Source: Ectocarpus siliculosus (Eukaryota; Sar; Phaeophyceae; Ectocarpales; Ectocarpaceae). From it: 64,000 bases of DNA. Positions 1 through 13,375 of this stretch are shown here, piece by piece. Location of the stretch: NCBI GenBank assembly GCA_000310025.1, contig FN649750.1, forward strand, positions 5,433-69,432. The letters are read 5' to 3'. A model generated the notes under the pieces. That model had not been told where the DNA came from and did not search any database. It was given only the letters and a program-made list of their open reading frames with translations. Every line of letters starts with the position of its first letter. The stretch's first letter is position 1. Both the position numbers and the translations under genes were made by a program.

Positions 1-3000
1 GTCGATCCATTGCCGATCCATTGCTTGTTTCTTGGTTATCCCGAATTTTCCCCTCTCATAATCTCCGTACAGAGTGGCACGCGCTTCCGGGTGTTTCGTG
101 TATTCTGCAGTGTGCAATGCAGGTGACGTTTGTCGCGATCGATGACGATGTGGTTGTAGCTGTTGCTTTGGTCTTGTAACAGAAGACGATGCTGTCGTCG
201 ATGTGGATGTCTGGTGATTCAGGGAAACAGTCTTCCTACCCCGATACGTCAGCTACATCATCATAACCTCGCTGCGCCCCACCGCCTCGCCTCTCCACAC
301 CTCCGCCGCCGCCACATCTCCCGCCCCCTCAACCAAAGTCGCTCCCCCCGCCACGGACGAGCCCCCGACATCCGCCGCCCTCGAAGGCCCTAACCCATCA
401 TGTAGTTGGTGATACAGCTGCGGGCGTGGGTTGAGGACACGTCGACCACGGTAGGTGCACGGTAGCCTGTTTGCTCAACCCCGCGGTGCCGAGCTAAGTG
501 GTTCCTGGTTCATAGCGGGAGGAGGCTACCTCGTGCAGAACGATTTGCACCGATGCCGTATTGCGGCGGTGATGATACAAACCAGTAGGTGGTCCCGACC
601 GAGCGACGGCGATAGAGCCATGTTGGTCAAATGCAGCGTCGAGTTCAAAGCGTAGATTGCAGATGCTCCACCAGTCCCTCCCGCAATTCTGCCGCTGAGA
701 CGCGATAACCAACTAATCAAACGGCATTCGGCGATCGTTGCCGATAAAGTGGCGAGCGTCTTGGAACCAAGATGTATGTAGACTACAGCACGTGCTGTAT
801 TCAAGAACGGATTGTCTTAAGGCCCCGCCGGCCTGATGTTGTCGATGACAATGTCACGATGTCTCCTCCTCTGAACAACATGTACCCCGGCCTCTTTGGT
901 GCTGCTATTGAGAGTTTGACCGGCTGCCGTGCCAAAGAGTGACGCTACTGGATGTTGTGTTGCCATATGTCGTGACAATTATCAAGTCGTGTTTTTTGTC
1001 ATTACTGATCAATGTCATGACTTGGTCGTTACTGTAGTTGAGTCATGGCACCGTTCTGACTACAACAAGACGCGGCCCTTTCAGGCTCTTCGGTGTGTGG
1101 TGTGTGGTAACAGCAAGCATGTCATCGTGATACAGGGAATGGAAGGCATGCTGCCGTCCCACTACAGTCCGTCATGAATGATATTGATTCCGTTCAATGT
1201 TGCATTATATCACCTCTTATTGTCAAGCACAGGGAGAACTACATATGTGTGAACTTGCACGTGTGCGCGAAACGCGATTAACTTTCTCTGTTCCACTGAC
1301 CCAAAGTGGGAAAGAGAGGTTAGAACCGCGTGTTTCCCACTCTTTCGTTCTCCAGTCCCCTTCCTTCTAGAAAAGAAACGGGAATCTTATGCACTTTTTC
1401 TCCTCCGCCAGAGGTTCATCCGATCGGCCGCATCGACGCCGTGTCCCCCACACCTCGTTCGAAAGGGGCACTCGCCCCTCACGGTTGAAAGATATCTCAT
1501 TCATGACGAAACGCCAACCTTCTCCTGTTAAACTACGTGACCCCCCACTCCTTCTCCGTAAAGATGTTTGTGTCTGAACTGACTGAATCCCCTGCCGTGA
1601 GTAATATGCGCCCCATTCTTAGCCTCTTATCCCGAGAATTAGTGACGGCATGCTCCTGATTCCTCACTACTACTCGTATGACCCCCCACCACTTCCTCCA
1701 GAAAGGCCTGGAGGCCTGTCGTTAAACACGTGAAATCCTTGCCCGAGAGGCTCAAGAATCACGGCAAAGCCAAAACTATGTACGCCTTTGTCCTTTCCCT
1801 CTTCTCGCGAGAAGTGCGCACGCCCCTCATGGCTGCACTTCCCGTGATGCTTACACGCTACCTTCCTCTTACTTCCCCTCGAAAACCTCTCACTCCCCCT
1901 CGAAAGGAGGAGGAGTATTTTATGGCTGAACCCTTGATACCTAGCACGGATGAGTACATATGTCCTGCCCTGCATCCTTCATGCGTCATGGTCAATCTAC
2001 TGCTAACAACGATGGTGGCCCAATAGTCTACTACCAGAGCCTAGATACCCCCCCCCGACCGTATCGCGTTTTGTGACCGCCCGGGCAACAACAAAAGTGA
2101 ACTCGCCCATTCTTTCTGCGCGCAACAGGCGAAACGATCCTACAACTATGTGGTGGTGATCATGACCGTCAAAACCTACACCTGATGAGGGTGATGACTA
2201 CTAGCCAAGAAAGTATTTTCCTAAACCATACGTCACCAACCCCGCGCCCATCCGAACGATTGAGTAGCTGTGCCTCACGCCGTTGAAAATCAAGAAACAA
2301 CGACATTCACGGTAGGTCACTCGGAAGCGACAGATGGTGTGCTGCGACCATCCGGACATGCACACACCTCTTCCCGTAGACAAGAAAAATGGTGCGGCAT
2401 TCACTGTAGCGTGGTGATACCCGCATGACCACATTTACATTTGATTTTACAGAAGAACCTTACCCGACGTTACAGCATTCCTATGAATGACTCCTCCTGT
2501 GTTTCGTACGTACATACTACGTAGAGACCTCATTTCCCTACGAGACCATTTTTGTTTGTCGATCCCCCTCGTGCAGTCGTTCGTTGCGCGTCTGCCTTAA
2601 CTTTCTCCAACACGATGACACCACCCCACTCCCCTTGCTTGAGATAGTACACAACGACGGCGGAGCTTCCGTATATTGGCGCTCGCACGTAGCAAAGCAT
2701 TTGCACATGTGCGGGTATTCGTCACGCACTCTCGATTATACCCTTTTTTCCTTTCGCTCGCCGCCTCATCGATGTTGCAGAGGTTGCTTTCCCTCTCCCC
2801 CATATCTGCCCTCCCCATTTTTACCTCTCCGCCAGATTGAAAGAAGAGAAGAAAATCAGACGACCCAGACGTTTTCAATCAGATCGACAGCGGCACCACG
2901 TCATACCAAAAGGAACGCTATGCGCGTCGAGAACTCAGATCAGATTGTTTGTGGATCGAAACCCCAGAGGATCTTGCAGGAATGCTCAAGAGGAAGTACA

Positions 3001-3046
3001 AAGACCAGGTCAGATCGATCTACAGTATTTCTACAGAACGATCACA
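1..3046. other. No gene recognised
   Basis: This stretch lies downstream of the LPMO gene and probably includes its 3' UTR near 3046. Open frames here are short, lack recognisable motifs and do not join into phased exons. I see no RNA gene and no clear repeat. Confidence 0.5.
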
Positions 3047-6000
3047 TCAAGTCGTCTCCGGAATGCACTGGTGGTACCACTCGTTGCTAACGACGCAGTC
3101 GTTGCCTTCCTCACAGCAGGTCGGTCCTTGCCACTGATTTCCGCCGCATTGGCCCCACTCTCCAGAGCAGGTTTCCCCAGGGGTAGTCTCAGCCGGGCGG
3201 CACTGTTTTGAAAGAAATTGGGCGATGGCGGAGGGTCAGCAGATTATTTACCTTGCGCGAGGGTGAGCTCCACTCTCTCTGGCGATACGATGAAGCTCCG
3301 GGTCGGTTCGATGGGGTACTACGATTCTTTTGGCTGCCCATATGCAGAAGCAATGAGTTCAACAGGGGACGTTGTCGAGTAGAAAGACGCATTGGATATT
3401 GTCATACTAATGCAGATGGAAATAATAAAAAATCGATGGCAGTGCTAGTCCTTGGAGCGGCGCCCTTGTAAAGCACATGCCGAAGCACAAGGAAATACAC
3501 CCTACCCCGTCTTGAACAATACCCGCCCTATTGAAGAAGAACGACTACTAGGTTGCGAGTTTGCATATAACAGGCCAGAATACACCAAGATGGCATGTAC
3601 ATAGCACCATCACCATCACCATACCAACAACAACAACAACAACAGAATTTGAGCACCTCAGAGTAGCAATCGGCGAGCTCCACACACTCGGTGTTTTCGA
3701 CGCAGCATGTACGTCCATCGTAGCTGTCATCGCCACCGCACTGGCAGGCATTCGAAACAACGAATGAACAAGGACGGGGAGAGTTGCACGTCGGCGGCGC
3801 CCAGACAAGCGCAAGTACACGAAAGAGAATGTCAACATCCCGCAGTGCATGGAAATTCCGGCCAAGAAAGCGGTTACATATTCGAGCAACAGAAGAACGC
3901 GTTCGGGAACCGAGTCTGCCGTCGCTCAGATGAGCGATTAGTGCGTATTACAGTAATACGGAGGGCAGTTCTTCACAAAACTTCATTTCCCACTTTTGAC
4001 TGTTGCATTATAGGGGCTTATACTTCATTTTAGGCCGCCATCCTGGCAGTGCACGTGGCAAAGAACAGAAAAACAAACAACCGAACAACCCCTTGAAAAA
4101 AAGAAAGCTGGGGTCCTGACGGGAGAGGGCTGCAGCGTAGGGTATGACTGTGTATGGGAGGACAGGAAAAAATACAAGTGGAAACAACCAATCATCAGAT
4201 CAGACATGATTTTGACAGCTGGCGTCGTTCGATAACCAATATTTTCAGCGTTCAGAGAAAAACGGAAACTGAGACTGAGCACCGTCTGACCAGAAACAGC
4301 CTATGGGTGCCAAATGGCGAGCAGCATCATCTGCGGTGCAGTGGTAACTTCGGTATTTGAAGTTATCAGAGAGTCAAAAAATGTAAGGGTACGAGAAATA
4401 TCGATTTGCCCGTGACGGGTGGACGTCTGCGTCAGTTGGACCCACAGCCAGCACGCGGATGTTTGAAGGTGCTTAGCGTAGACCGGAACGCTTTCAAATG
4501 AAGAAAACAATTGGAGCAACCGGCAGTCAGTAGGCCTAAGACTCCCTCCCACTGCTCCTACTAGCGAAGTCTTCTGACCAATCACGAGAAAATTTCACAT
4601 CCACAAACGAATCGTATGCCGAGCCCACCTGCTCGTACACCACCGCGGGGTCGTCACACGATGTCGCCGTCGGAGATACCGGAGCCACGGAAGGGGCGGG
4701 CGATGGTTCCGGCGTGGGCTCTCCGTACTCCGGCGTTCGAGGAACTTCCACAGTGGGATCGGACGGCTCAGGGGTAGGCGAAAGCTCCTCCTCGTCGGTG
4801 GGCGAAGGGGTTGTAGTGGCGGGCCCACTTCCACCTGTTGCGCGCGAATGTGGTTGGGAAGGCACGATCGGTTGGTTGGGCTTTGCCAGGCCTCCCTTCC
4901 AAGGGACGGGGATCGGTGGATATCTTGTATTCCTCACATGGAGGCTCTGACGTAATGATCGATGATTCATTACTGTCGTTGGAGCAAAAGCGTTCATTCT
5001 CAATGATTCGAGCGAAGGAATTCCAGATTAGGGTGGAACTTGCGATTCCAATTTCACGTGGAAAGAACTACAGAAGCTAAGCGACAAGTCTAGCGGTGCT
5101 TGCCTACTACCTTATTGGTCTTAGCCCTTGGGAAGGTCAACAGTGAGGGCGAGAAGCCGTCTTTGTGTTGCAAAATCACGCCGAATTCGAAACGCCTTCC
5201 CGTGCGAAAAACGGGCGGACATAACGCATGGTCCATGAGCCAAGTATTTGCGACGGCAGCAACCATGGGCTGTGCAACACACACATGCACGTGCATTGGG
5301 TGGAGCATGTTTTTTGGGTGCAATAGACTGTCCGTCTCCCTCAACATGTTTACATGTACCGTTTCCAGTATGTGACGCCCAATCTTTCGAAAAGTTGCAA
5401 TACACTCGAACGAGCAAACTACATGGCACGGCGAACGCGCTCCCCTGCCTCTCACTCGGCTGTTCGACGTGTTCCTATTCTTATATGATAATCTTACAGT
5501 ACGACTCAACAAACCTTCGTCGCTGGTGATCCTGTGGAAGAGAGAACATACCGCGCCCGCGAATCATGCAGTATCGTTTTCGTTACATGGACGCGTGAAT
5601 ACCGATTGCCGGAGAGCAAGCGAAAACGGCAGAGAGCGGGGCGAAGCGAAGGTGAGGAAGGGGGCGTGTGCTCGCATAGTGCGTTTGACACGGGTGCTGA
5701 GGAAAGCGTAAGACAACTTCTTGTGAAGAACGATAGCAGTATCCGAACAAGGATGTTTTCTGTCTCTCTCTGGTTTGTCGAAACAATTCCTGGGATGACA
5801 AGGAAAACTACCACGACAGGAACAACATTGCCAGGACCATGTTGTTCTCCACATTCTCCCGGAAATAGCATGAAGCAACAACTTCAACATGAACAAATCG
5901 ACGTCGGTGGGGCACCAGGAATCCCCCCACAATCTCACTTGGAAACATCCCAGGCCCAGCAGTGCATTGAACCAATATTGGGCGAGCAACATCATCAACT

Positions 6001-9000
6001 CGCAGTGGTGCAAACTGGAAGCAACAGAAATAGGGAATTGCAGAAACACCGCTCAGGAAAACGGGGTCTCCCTCACTTTCTACCGTTTTCGAAAATGACC
6101 CATGGGTAGCCCGTGGGCAGCCCATGGGCGGCCCATGGGAAGCTCATGGGAAGCCCTTCGGCGGCCAATGATAAGCCTTCGACCGAACCAGTGTACTCCT
6201 AAACAGTTGATTATCTGATTTGGAACGGGCACTACAGTATAGCGTCTACAAATGAACTAACGCTAACCGACCCCAAGCCCACACGATACGTGCGAGGTGG
6301 CGCTGGTGGCTAAGTTCTAGATTGATGTGAACATGGCTAAGTTCTAGGTTGATATACCGGTGGCGAAGTTCTCAGTTGAAGCACCCACGGTTGGCACTTC
6401 ATGGGCCACCCACGGGCCGCCCATGGGTGACCCATGAAGTGCCCATCGGCGGCCCTGGGTGACCCATGGGTGTCCCATGGGCGGTTTAGCAAACTGCCAG
6501 TCGTGTGGGAGATTGGGAAAACGTAGATCTGTGATGAAAATGTCTTCACATACATGGTCACCATGCAACTCACTCGATATCGGCGCAATTCCAGAACTCT
6601 TCTGGGTATCTGCCGTCCTCGCCGCACATGCCCAGCTGCGTCTGCACCCAGTCTTCCTTGGCCGGGGCGCACCCGTCAGGCACTGAGACGGGGTCGAACT
6701 CGTCATACCCCGGATGCTTGCAAGCGTTGCCGGTATCTGCATTTAACGCCGGACGCACGAGTCGGCATCATTGCCGATGTCTCCGCGACTTTTTCAATAT
6801 TTGTAAGTTTGCGTGCGCCCCGTGGCATCTCGACAGCAATGGGGTGGTACACATCACGACAAAGCGCGGCATCTATCAAATATCTCTAGCACCAATATGT
6901 TTCCAACGCCTGAGTGAAGGTCTTTCATACAACTTTCGTTTTGGTGCTGCTGCGAAGAGACATTAACCTCTAAATTAGGTTCTTCCTGCAGACAAATGGA
7001 GGCGGAACCCTCGACCAAGGGAGTGATACATCTCGAGCCAGGACGGCCTACGGTAGGTGCTACGTTCGGTGTCCCAGAAACTTTGTCGAAAAAGAGTATC
7101 TTTCATCTGCACTTCCGCCACAGACCCTGACATCCCATTCAAACAATCGCTTAAATCACCCCCATCTATATTCTTCCGGGCACTATATTCCGTCATGTGA
7201 TAGGGGAAAACCCGAGCTTCATTCGTGGCACTCAGAAACCGAGAGTATAGTTCAATGAGGATTCTATTCTTGGGAGACATGTTACGACCTGAGAACTGCT
7301 TGACGGCCCTGTGTGCAGAGACACTGCGGCCAAGGGGCAAGCAACAGACTATGTGCGCAGGCTATGTGCGCAGGCATGTACAATGGAGGTGACGCGTCGC
7401 ACACGCAAACAAACGCGGAAAGAAGCAGCCGAACTCACAGTAGACCATCTGTAAGATACAGCGGCTGCACGTGAGCCCGCTCGGCAGCTTGTACCGCGCG
7501 GTGGCGACATCGCCGGGATAAGCTCCGGGTAGAGTATCCTGATCCGTCTCATCGGCACGGCAGGGCGGGTCCAGGTAGTACCTGTCAATGTTTCGTTCGG
7601 TTGTCACTCATCATATCGTTCGTTGCCTCCGCTCGAAATAAATGGTGTTTTCTTGTAACCACACTCTCTCCGCTTCGTTCTCAACGGAAGGTGTCCGTTG
7701 CAGGGTCACGGAGACGAGGATGTTGTCAAGGTGTCCAATACTTCTTACCTACAGTAGTTCCTGACACGGACCTGCGGAATGGAATTTGTAGCACAGGCAG
7801 ATAACGCGAAAGCTCGGAAAAAATTGAAAGCTATTTCGTCGGAAAGCGATGGAGCCTTGTCCATACCTGCCAATGTGGTCAGGGTCGATGGGGCTAGCAT
7901 CCCCGTCATCGTCCGCACGATCGAGCGGGTGCATGTTGAAGCAGCCCTACAACAAAAACGTCCGATTCGTCGGGGGGGGGGGGCGGGGGATTGTCCGACC
8001 GCCACCGTAGCAAGGGTGGCGGGTCAAGCGGTCAAACCTGAGTGAGCGCCGTTTGAAGCAAGAAGCTAGGCAGAAATCTACAAATGAAAGGCGTTATGAT
8101 GTTGCTCCTGAGAAGTTGGATTTCCTGTTCAGGGTTCTGGTAGGAAAACTCACAGCGTGATGGGCAAGGACATGGTGAGGAAGCAACCCCTAAACAAGCA
8201 TCCCTCTATGGGAGTGGCGTGGCGTGCTCTAGTGACGGAAGCGACTGGTTGGCACGTTGGCGCACGATGTATCACGTACATGTTCTCAAAGCTATCATGT
8301 TCTGGGAAAGCGTATGAGAAGTGTATCTACACTTTGGTCTTCATATTTGATAAACTCCAGGCCAACAGATTCGTGAGCAAACCGATGGCAAGGGGCACAG
8401 GGCGCGAGCGCTGGCCGGGATCCCAACGGGGTTTGGGTGCTACCTCTCCCACGGAAGGGTCTTGGAATGAATGGGGTGTCCGCTCTATTGCTGTTCGGGC
8501 ACATGAAACTACGGTGCAGAGGAGTATGACGGAGCGAAACATACTTGAAAGAAAAAACGGGATCTGCAGCGTCTGGTAGCCGTCACCACGTTTAAAGAGC
8601 CCAGTGTTTTTCTTCGAAAGCTCGAATTTCTGGTCACGGCTACCCCTACTGTCCATATTGGTGCGTGCGTATGATGGATGGGTTGCAGCTTTCCCCCCTA
8701 AATACATGGGTTTTCTCACACCGACTGCGGGGTCGCAGGCTAGAGTCTGGCGATGAATGGTTGTGAGCAATACCGACGACGACGATGACGACAACTCGAA
8801 CGCAAGAACAACAATAACAACGAAGAATAGCAGCGTCACAGCACTATGGAAAAGCACACGAAGTATGTGCTTTGGCTGAGGCACGCAGACATGCCACCGA
8901 CTATGTTTGTGTGGGTGGGGCCCCAACAGTCCTGGGTTTAGAGGTAGCTCGTCAGGGCAACATCTCTGATCGAGCAACGTTTGCTGTCGTGAGTACCCAA

Positions 9001-10460
9001 GCACACGGTATCAGAGTATATCGGGGTGCTAGGTGCGACAACTAGACACGCCCTTTCAACAAACTACTTGCGAGACGCATCGGCGGGAAACTATCTAGAA
9101 AAGAATTGAACATATATTCCAGGGTTACAATGTTTCCACGTAGAGTAAAAGCCACGTATGTACAACAAGCAGCAGCTCCAAAGGGCTGGATGAGTCTCGA
9201 AAAGCCCAGCAAACCGACACATTTACCTGAGTCACGACCCCGTCTGGATCAGACATGTCCTCGGCATTGCAGATGAAGAACTCGAGGTGGCCCTAGTTTG
9301 AAGAAGAGGGGGCACGGGAAACGAGGAAAAACCCCAAGCGAAAGGCTATTCCTTATATGTGTTGTGGTCGTTCTGCCATCGTCCTCTTAGGTTTAGGGTT
9401 AGGGTTAGGGTTAGCAGCTTGCCTACAGGGCGAAGGCGCCGACAGGCGGTTCTTCTGGAGACGAACCATTGTACACACGAAATGCTCCAAACACTGGGTT
9501 CTTGATAAATCCTTGATGGGAACACGCACGGGGAAATTCGGGAGCTAGAAACTTGCCTCGGGGCAATTCGGAGCTAGAAACTTGCCCAGTGTTTGGCTCT
9601 GACAGAAAAAAAGGCCGTTCCTGCTGATTGTGCTTGTCCTCCGCGTTTGGGGTCCTCGTTTTCTGACAGATTCAATACAAAGGCACGCAACTTCGCTATT
9701 GATTCACCACATCAGAGACACAAGCGAGAAGGATCGTTTCCATGCTAACCGATGCCGCAGCTTCATCGCGAGTGTCGGGAGGCAAGGCCGTTACACCCAG
9801 TCCGCGTGAGGAGAACCAACGGCATGAGATTGTTCTTGAAACAGTGCTCTTGATGGCAGCGAGTATGTACAAAAGAGTTTGTCTAGTGAGCCATGTTGCT
9901 CGTCACGCTCCCTCCGTGGAGACGTAGTCTTGTGCTCGAAATTTGCCGGGCATCGCTTAATAGGCGCGGTGCACGTACGAGCGAACTGGTCGGAACGCTC
10001 CTCCACTCCCCCTCGTCGACGACTATGACGAAGACGACAACGACAAACGCCGAGACTAGCACCAAAACCGCCAGCTATGCCTTCAATCCCTGAGAAACGT
10101 CGTACTTCTACAACATTATCAGCAGGCTAGCGATAATAATGAGTGCGCTTTCGTGCCAATCTGCTGCAAACTTTACCGCAGATGAAACCTTGGGCACTTG
10201 GCTCGGGGAGCTCTCTCACCCAATGGTAGGTAGAGACCACAACCTTGATCTCAATAATTCCGCCTTCAGAGTACTTGTCGTGGACCGGGTACTTGTGGTT
10301 TTCTTGTCCGTAGAGGTTGGTGCCCTCAGCCTTGGTCTGCGGTAGCAGTTTCACGAAAACAACAGTGGAGTCGGCGGAGAGATGCGTATGACGTAATGTC
10401 ACTTTCAGCAACAGAGGCAGCCGTTTGATGACCAGCGCAGAGGGCATCATCTAGAATAAT

Positions 10461-10495
<35 letters not shown>

Positions 10496-10717
10496 GCAGT
10501 GTTACCGACTCACTTGTTCGGGGTCGCCACAAATGCCATGCCTGACGGAGATTTTCTCCGGCTCGTAGTAGTTTCCGTTGCCGTGAACCTCGTTTCGTTC
10601 GTACGAGAACAGGTGGGGCCATTCCCCACCGCCGTACCCTGTTTAGCCAAATGATGTCGAGAGACAACAGGAAGTCATGAAGTCAGTGGTGGTACGGCCA
10701 CTAGCACCAGCAGCAGG

Positions 10718-10753
<36 letters not shown>

Positions 10754-13375
10754 GTGTCGTCCTCTTCACATCGAAAACCGTCCAAAACGCTCTCGCATCC
10801 GTACTGGCCCAACTGATCCGGACGCCGGTCCTGGGCACAGGCTAACTTATCCAAACGGGTAGAACTGGAAATATCGACGATAACTATTGGGGCCGTAGAC
10901 GAGATGAAAGTACGCGCATCTCACAGTGTGGTACACACAAATTGGACAGACCGTCGAGGAGCGGAGGAGCGGCGAGGTCCCATAGGGGGGGCGTGGTGTT
11001 GGGTCTTGCTCGGCCTTTAGTATACATTTCTGCTTCTGCTTCGAGAGTAGTCTATTTCGCAGCGGTTTGGACTCGTGCACCTTTAAAAATACGCAACCAG
11101 TTTCAAGCAAAAGGAACTGGACGACCAGTTCAACCCGATCGATCTACAGTTATATCGACTCTTTCGGAGTTGCGGGAGTGCTGAGCTTACTCTCGAGCAC
11201 GTCTTTTTCCGTGTTCTCTTCCCCTCGTTCGCGAACCGCACTCGGTCCCCGGCTCTGGAAACAGTGAGGGCACCAATTGATGTCCGAGTAGGAGCTGATG
11301 GTTCACGTGCATGTTCATGGCATGCACGTTGAGCGAAGGAGAGGAAGTCATGAGCAGGGAGCAGCTAGTTGTAGGGGTTTCGCGTCAAAGTGTCGCCAAC
11401 ACTGCTTTAGGCATCAGGGTCACAGTCAGGGGTCTATCGACCGGCCGGTGTGGAAGGCGCCAATGTTCTTACAGGTGTTGTTGTAGTGGTTGTTGTTTTC
11501 TTCACATTTTTTACCCTGTCGATCTATCTGCCCAGCTTCTGTTCATACTGACCTACCACGATTCCCATGTTCACAGGAAATTTGCCCATGGGCCCACCGA
11601 TGAGCTGCCCATGGGTGCGCCATGGACGGTTTAGCAAAACTACCAGTAGCGAGGGAGATTGCGCCAGTTGGTCCTCATTCTGAGAAGGGTGAGTGCCGAT
11701 GGTGATGTGGACAGATGTACGGTTGTTGCACAGTCGCCTGCCTTCGCTGGTGATCCTACTCGTTTAGTTGTAGGAGCACATACATTCGCAATTTTCATGG
11801 CCGATGCTGTATACTAGGCAGAGAGCAGCCCACACCTACTCCTCGGCCCTTGCCTAAATGCAGGTTCAGGTATCACCCAAATGACAGTTCGCTTGCGCCC
11901 GTCCCGACCTTCGGGTTGTTTTTTTTTCCCTTGAGACGATAGTTTCGTTCAATGGTAGACTCACACATGCGTTGACGTGCTGATGTCGCCAACACGTGAT
12001 GGGGCACTGAACGGGTACGCGTTCGTTCGTCTTTTCATCTCCGGAGAGAAGAGCACATTCTCTATCTGCTGCTCGGGGAACCGTACAAATATATGGTGGT
12101 CACCGTCGAACTCTACATTCTATGCTACACTACTGTACCACGGGACTACTTGTCTGTGGAAAAGGTGTTTTTCGCAGCGTTGATAAAGAACATAAGTGTG
12201 CATGGGTTTTTCTTGCTCCAGTTCGTCCGCATACAGCCGGCTAGCCATATACGGCCGTTTGTTTGTTCGTCTGTCCATCGTCCCCGGTACATAGAGTGAT
12301 TTTCTGTTCCATTTTATGGCGGGGCAGACGTTGGTTGGTGAACAAGTGTATCCCAACGGAAGAGGGTGACGGACTCAAGAGAGCAAGCTGTCGTGGCAGA
12401 GCGAACTGGTCATTGATATACCGGTCGTGCGGGGTTCTGTGTGGGAAAACCGGGGGTCGACCAGCTACTGCTGAAATAATTATTTCTCGCCGTAAGTACA
12501 GACTATGCTGGTTCAACCGTTTGCATATAGCCAGCCGCCGATGCAACACCAATTTGAAGATGATCGAACTTCGAAGATGAATTACTGTAGACTCGGCCTT
12601 CTCAAGAGAAGTATATACCTATTCATTACTTTCAAAGAGCCCGCTGCGAGCTGTTAGTACCAGATAGTGGCCTAGTGCTTGAAGCGGTAAGTCTAAGGCG
12701 GGTGGACTGCTTAGACTACATGTGCTGCTTCCGCCCACCGCCGGAGAGTATCTTCTGTAGATGTACAGCAGCAGTTGGATGGACCTTATCCAAATTGAAA
12801 TCCCCACGCACTCGCCAAGATCTCATGCTCTACCCCATGGAGTGCTCATCACACAGCATCGCGTGTCGTGTGCATAGCTACAGCATGCATCAGCAAGTAC
12901 CAGGAGATGGTGGCGTTGTCCTTTTTTGGATCCAGTAGGCCGGTGCGATGCAATACCGTAGGTCGTTGACTTATTCTTCAAGTAAATTGGGTTAGGCTTA
13001 CAGAACTATACGGCGGCAGCAATAGCAGATCGCAGGCAGGCGTATTTCATGAAAGCGTTGTACACATGGTCATCCAGCGGATCAGACCGTATCTTAGTTT
13101 CCAGCGATCATAGCAGTGCCGATGCACGAGATTTTCCAGCCCCGGAGCGACGGGTGAACCCTCCTCTCACGGCTGCTGTACCGATCCAACTACTGTAAAA
13201 GTTCATTTCGCAATCATCACAGATCTTCGGCTCACCTTTCTTGGAAAGCGTCCGTTGCCCAAAAGTTGCGACTCACGGGGACCATCAGGTAAACATGACC
13301 TTGCACTTGATGCATTGCAAGGCCCGCGAAGATGGCAGCAGCAACGACGCCGATCCTCCTGGTGGAAGACAACAT
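3047..13375 (-). CDS. Secreted lytic polysaccharide monooxygenase (AA15-like) with two CBM1 modules
   Basis: Copper enzyme that oxidatively cleaves crystalline polysaccharide (chitin or cellulose) outside the cell. Exons, 5' to 3': 13375-13236, 11294-11191, 10638-10514, 10336-10220, 9292-9227, 7946-7867, 7581-7439, 6736-6574, 4944(or 4932)-4629, 3740-3657, 3202-3047. All phases agree and total about 497 aa. A signal peptide (1-26, hydrophobic VVAAAIFAGLA) ends before HVYLM, so His27 would be the N-terminal copper ligand. The second ligand is His161 in STYHWGHLEFFIC. Other LPMO landmarks are INWCPHC, VRHGICGDP, GRYYLDPPC, LPSGLTCSRCILQ, VYYTGN and PEEFWNCADI (about 303-312). Residues 314-407 are a Pro/Ser/Thr/Glu linker. 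Two Cys-rich cellulose-binding modules of fungal CBM1 type follow (about 408-448 and 458-494; VYEQCGG, EWGQCGG, SNEWYHQC), then a stop. The exact start of exon 9 is the only ambiguous junction. The AA15 label is inferred from motif style; substrate is unknown. Confidence 0.93.
6096..6170. repeat. CCATGG-palindrome repeat, copy 1
   Basis: Run of near-identical 9-10 base units built on the palindrome GCCCATGGGC, in LPMO intron 8. Related clusters lie at 6391-6517 and 11581-11662. Confidence 0.7.
6306..6381. repeat. Short tandem repeat, unit GGCTAAGTTCTAGGTTGAT
   Basis: Three diverged copies of a unit resembling GGCTAAGTTCTAGGTTGAT, just before the second CCATGG cluster, inside LPMO intron 8. 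Confidence 0.65.
6391..6517. repeat. CCATGG-palindrome repeat, copy 2
   Basis: Multiple CCCATGGG-type palindromes followed by GGCGGTTTAGCAAACTGCC and GGGAGATTG. The same order (palindromes, GGTTTAGCAAA, GGGAGATTG) recurs at 11581-11662, so this is a dispersed element and not only a simple repeat. Confidence 0.7.
9387..9414 (+). repeat. Interstitial telomere-like TTAGGG repeat
   Basis: Four TTAGGG/TTTAGGG units in a row inside LPMO intron 5. Coding exons on both sides show it is internal and not a chromosome end. Confidence 0.85.
9530..9586. repeat. Tandem duplication of about 30 bp
   Basis: Two adjacent copies of a segment containing ATTCGGGAGCTAGAAACTTG in LPMO intron 5. Confidence 0.7.
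10457..10496. repeat. (AAC)n microsatellite
   Basis: About twelve AAC units in LPMO intron 3, close to exon 3. Confidence 0.9.
10722..10750. repeat. (GT)n microsatellite
   Basis: About fourteen GT units in LPMO intron 2. Confidence 0.9.
11581..11662. repeat. CCATGG-palindrome repeat, copy 3
   Basis: Three CCATGG palindromes, then GGTTTAGCAAAACTACCAG and GGGAGATTG, matching the end of the 6391-6517 copy. Lies in LPMO intron 1. Confidence 0.7.

Noticed and set aside
9387-9414. Chromosome end
   Set aside because: Only four units, with exons of one gene on both sides.
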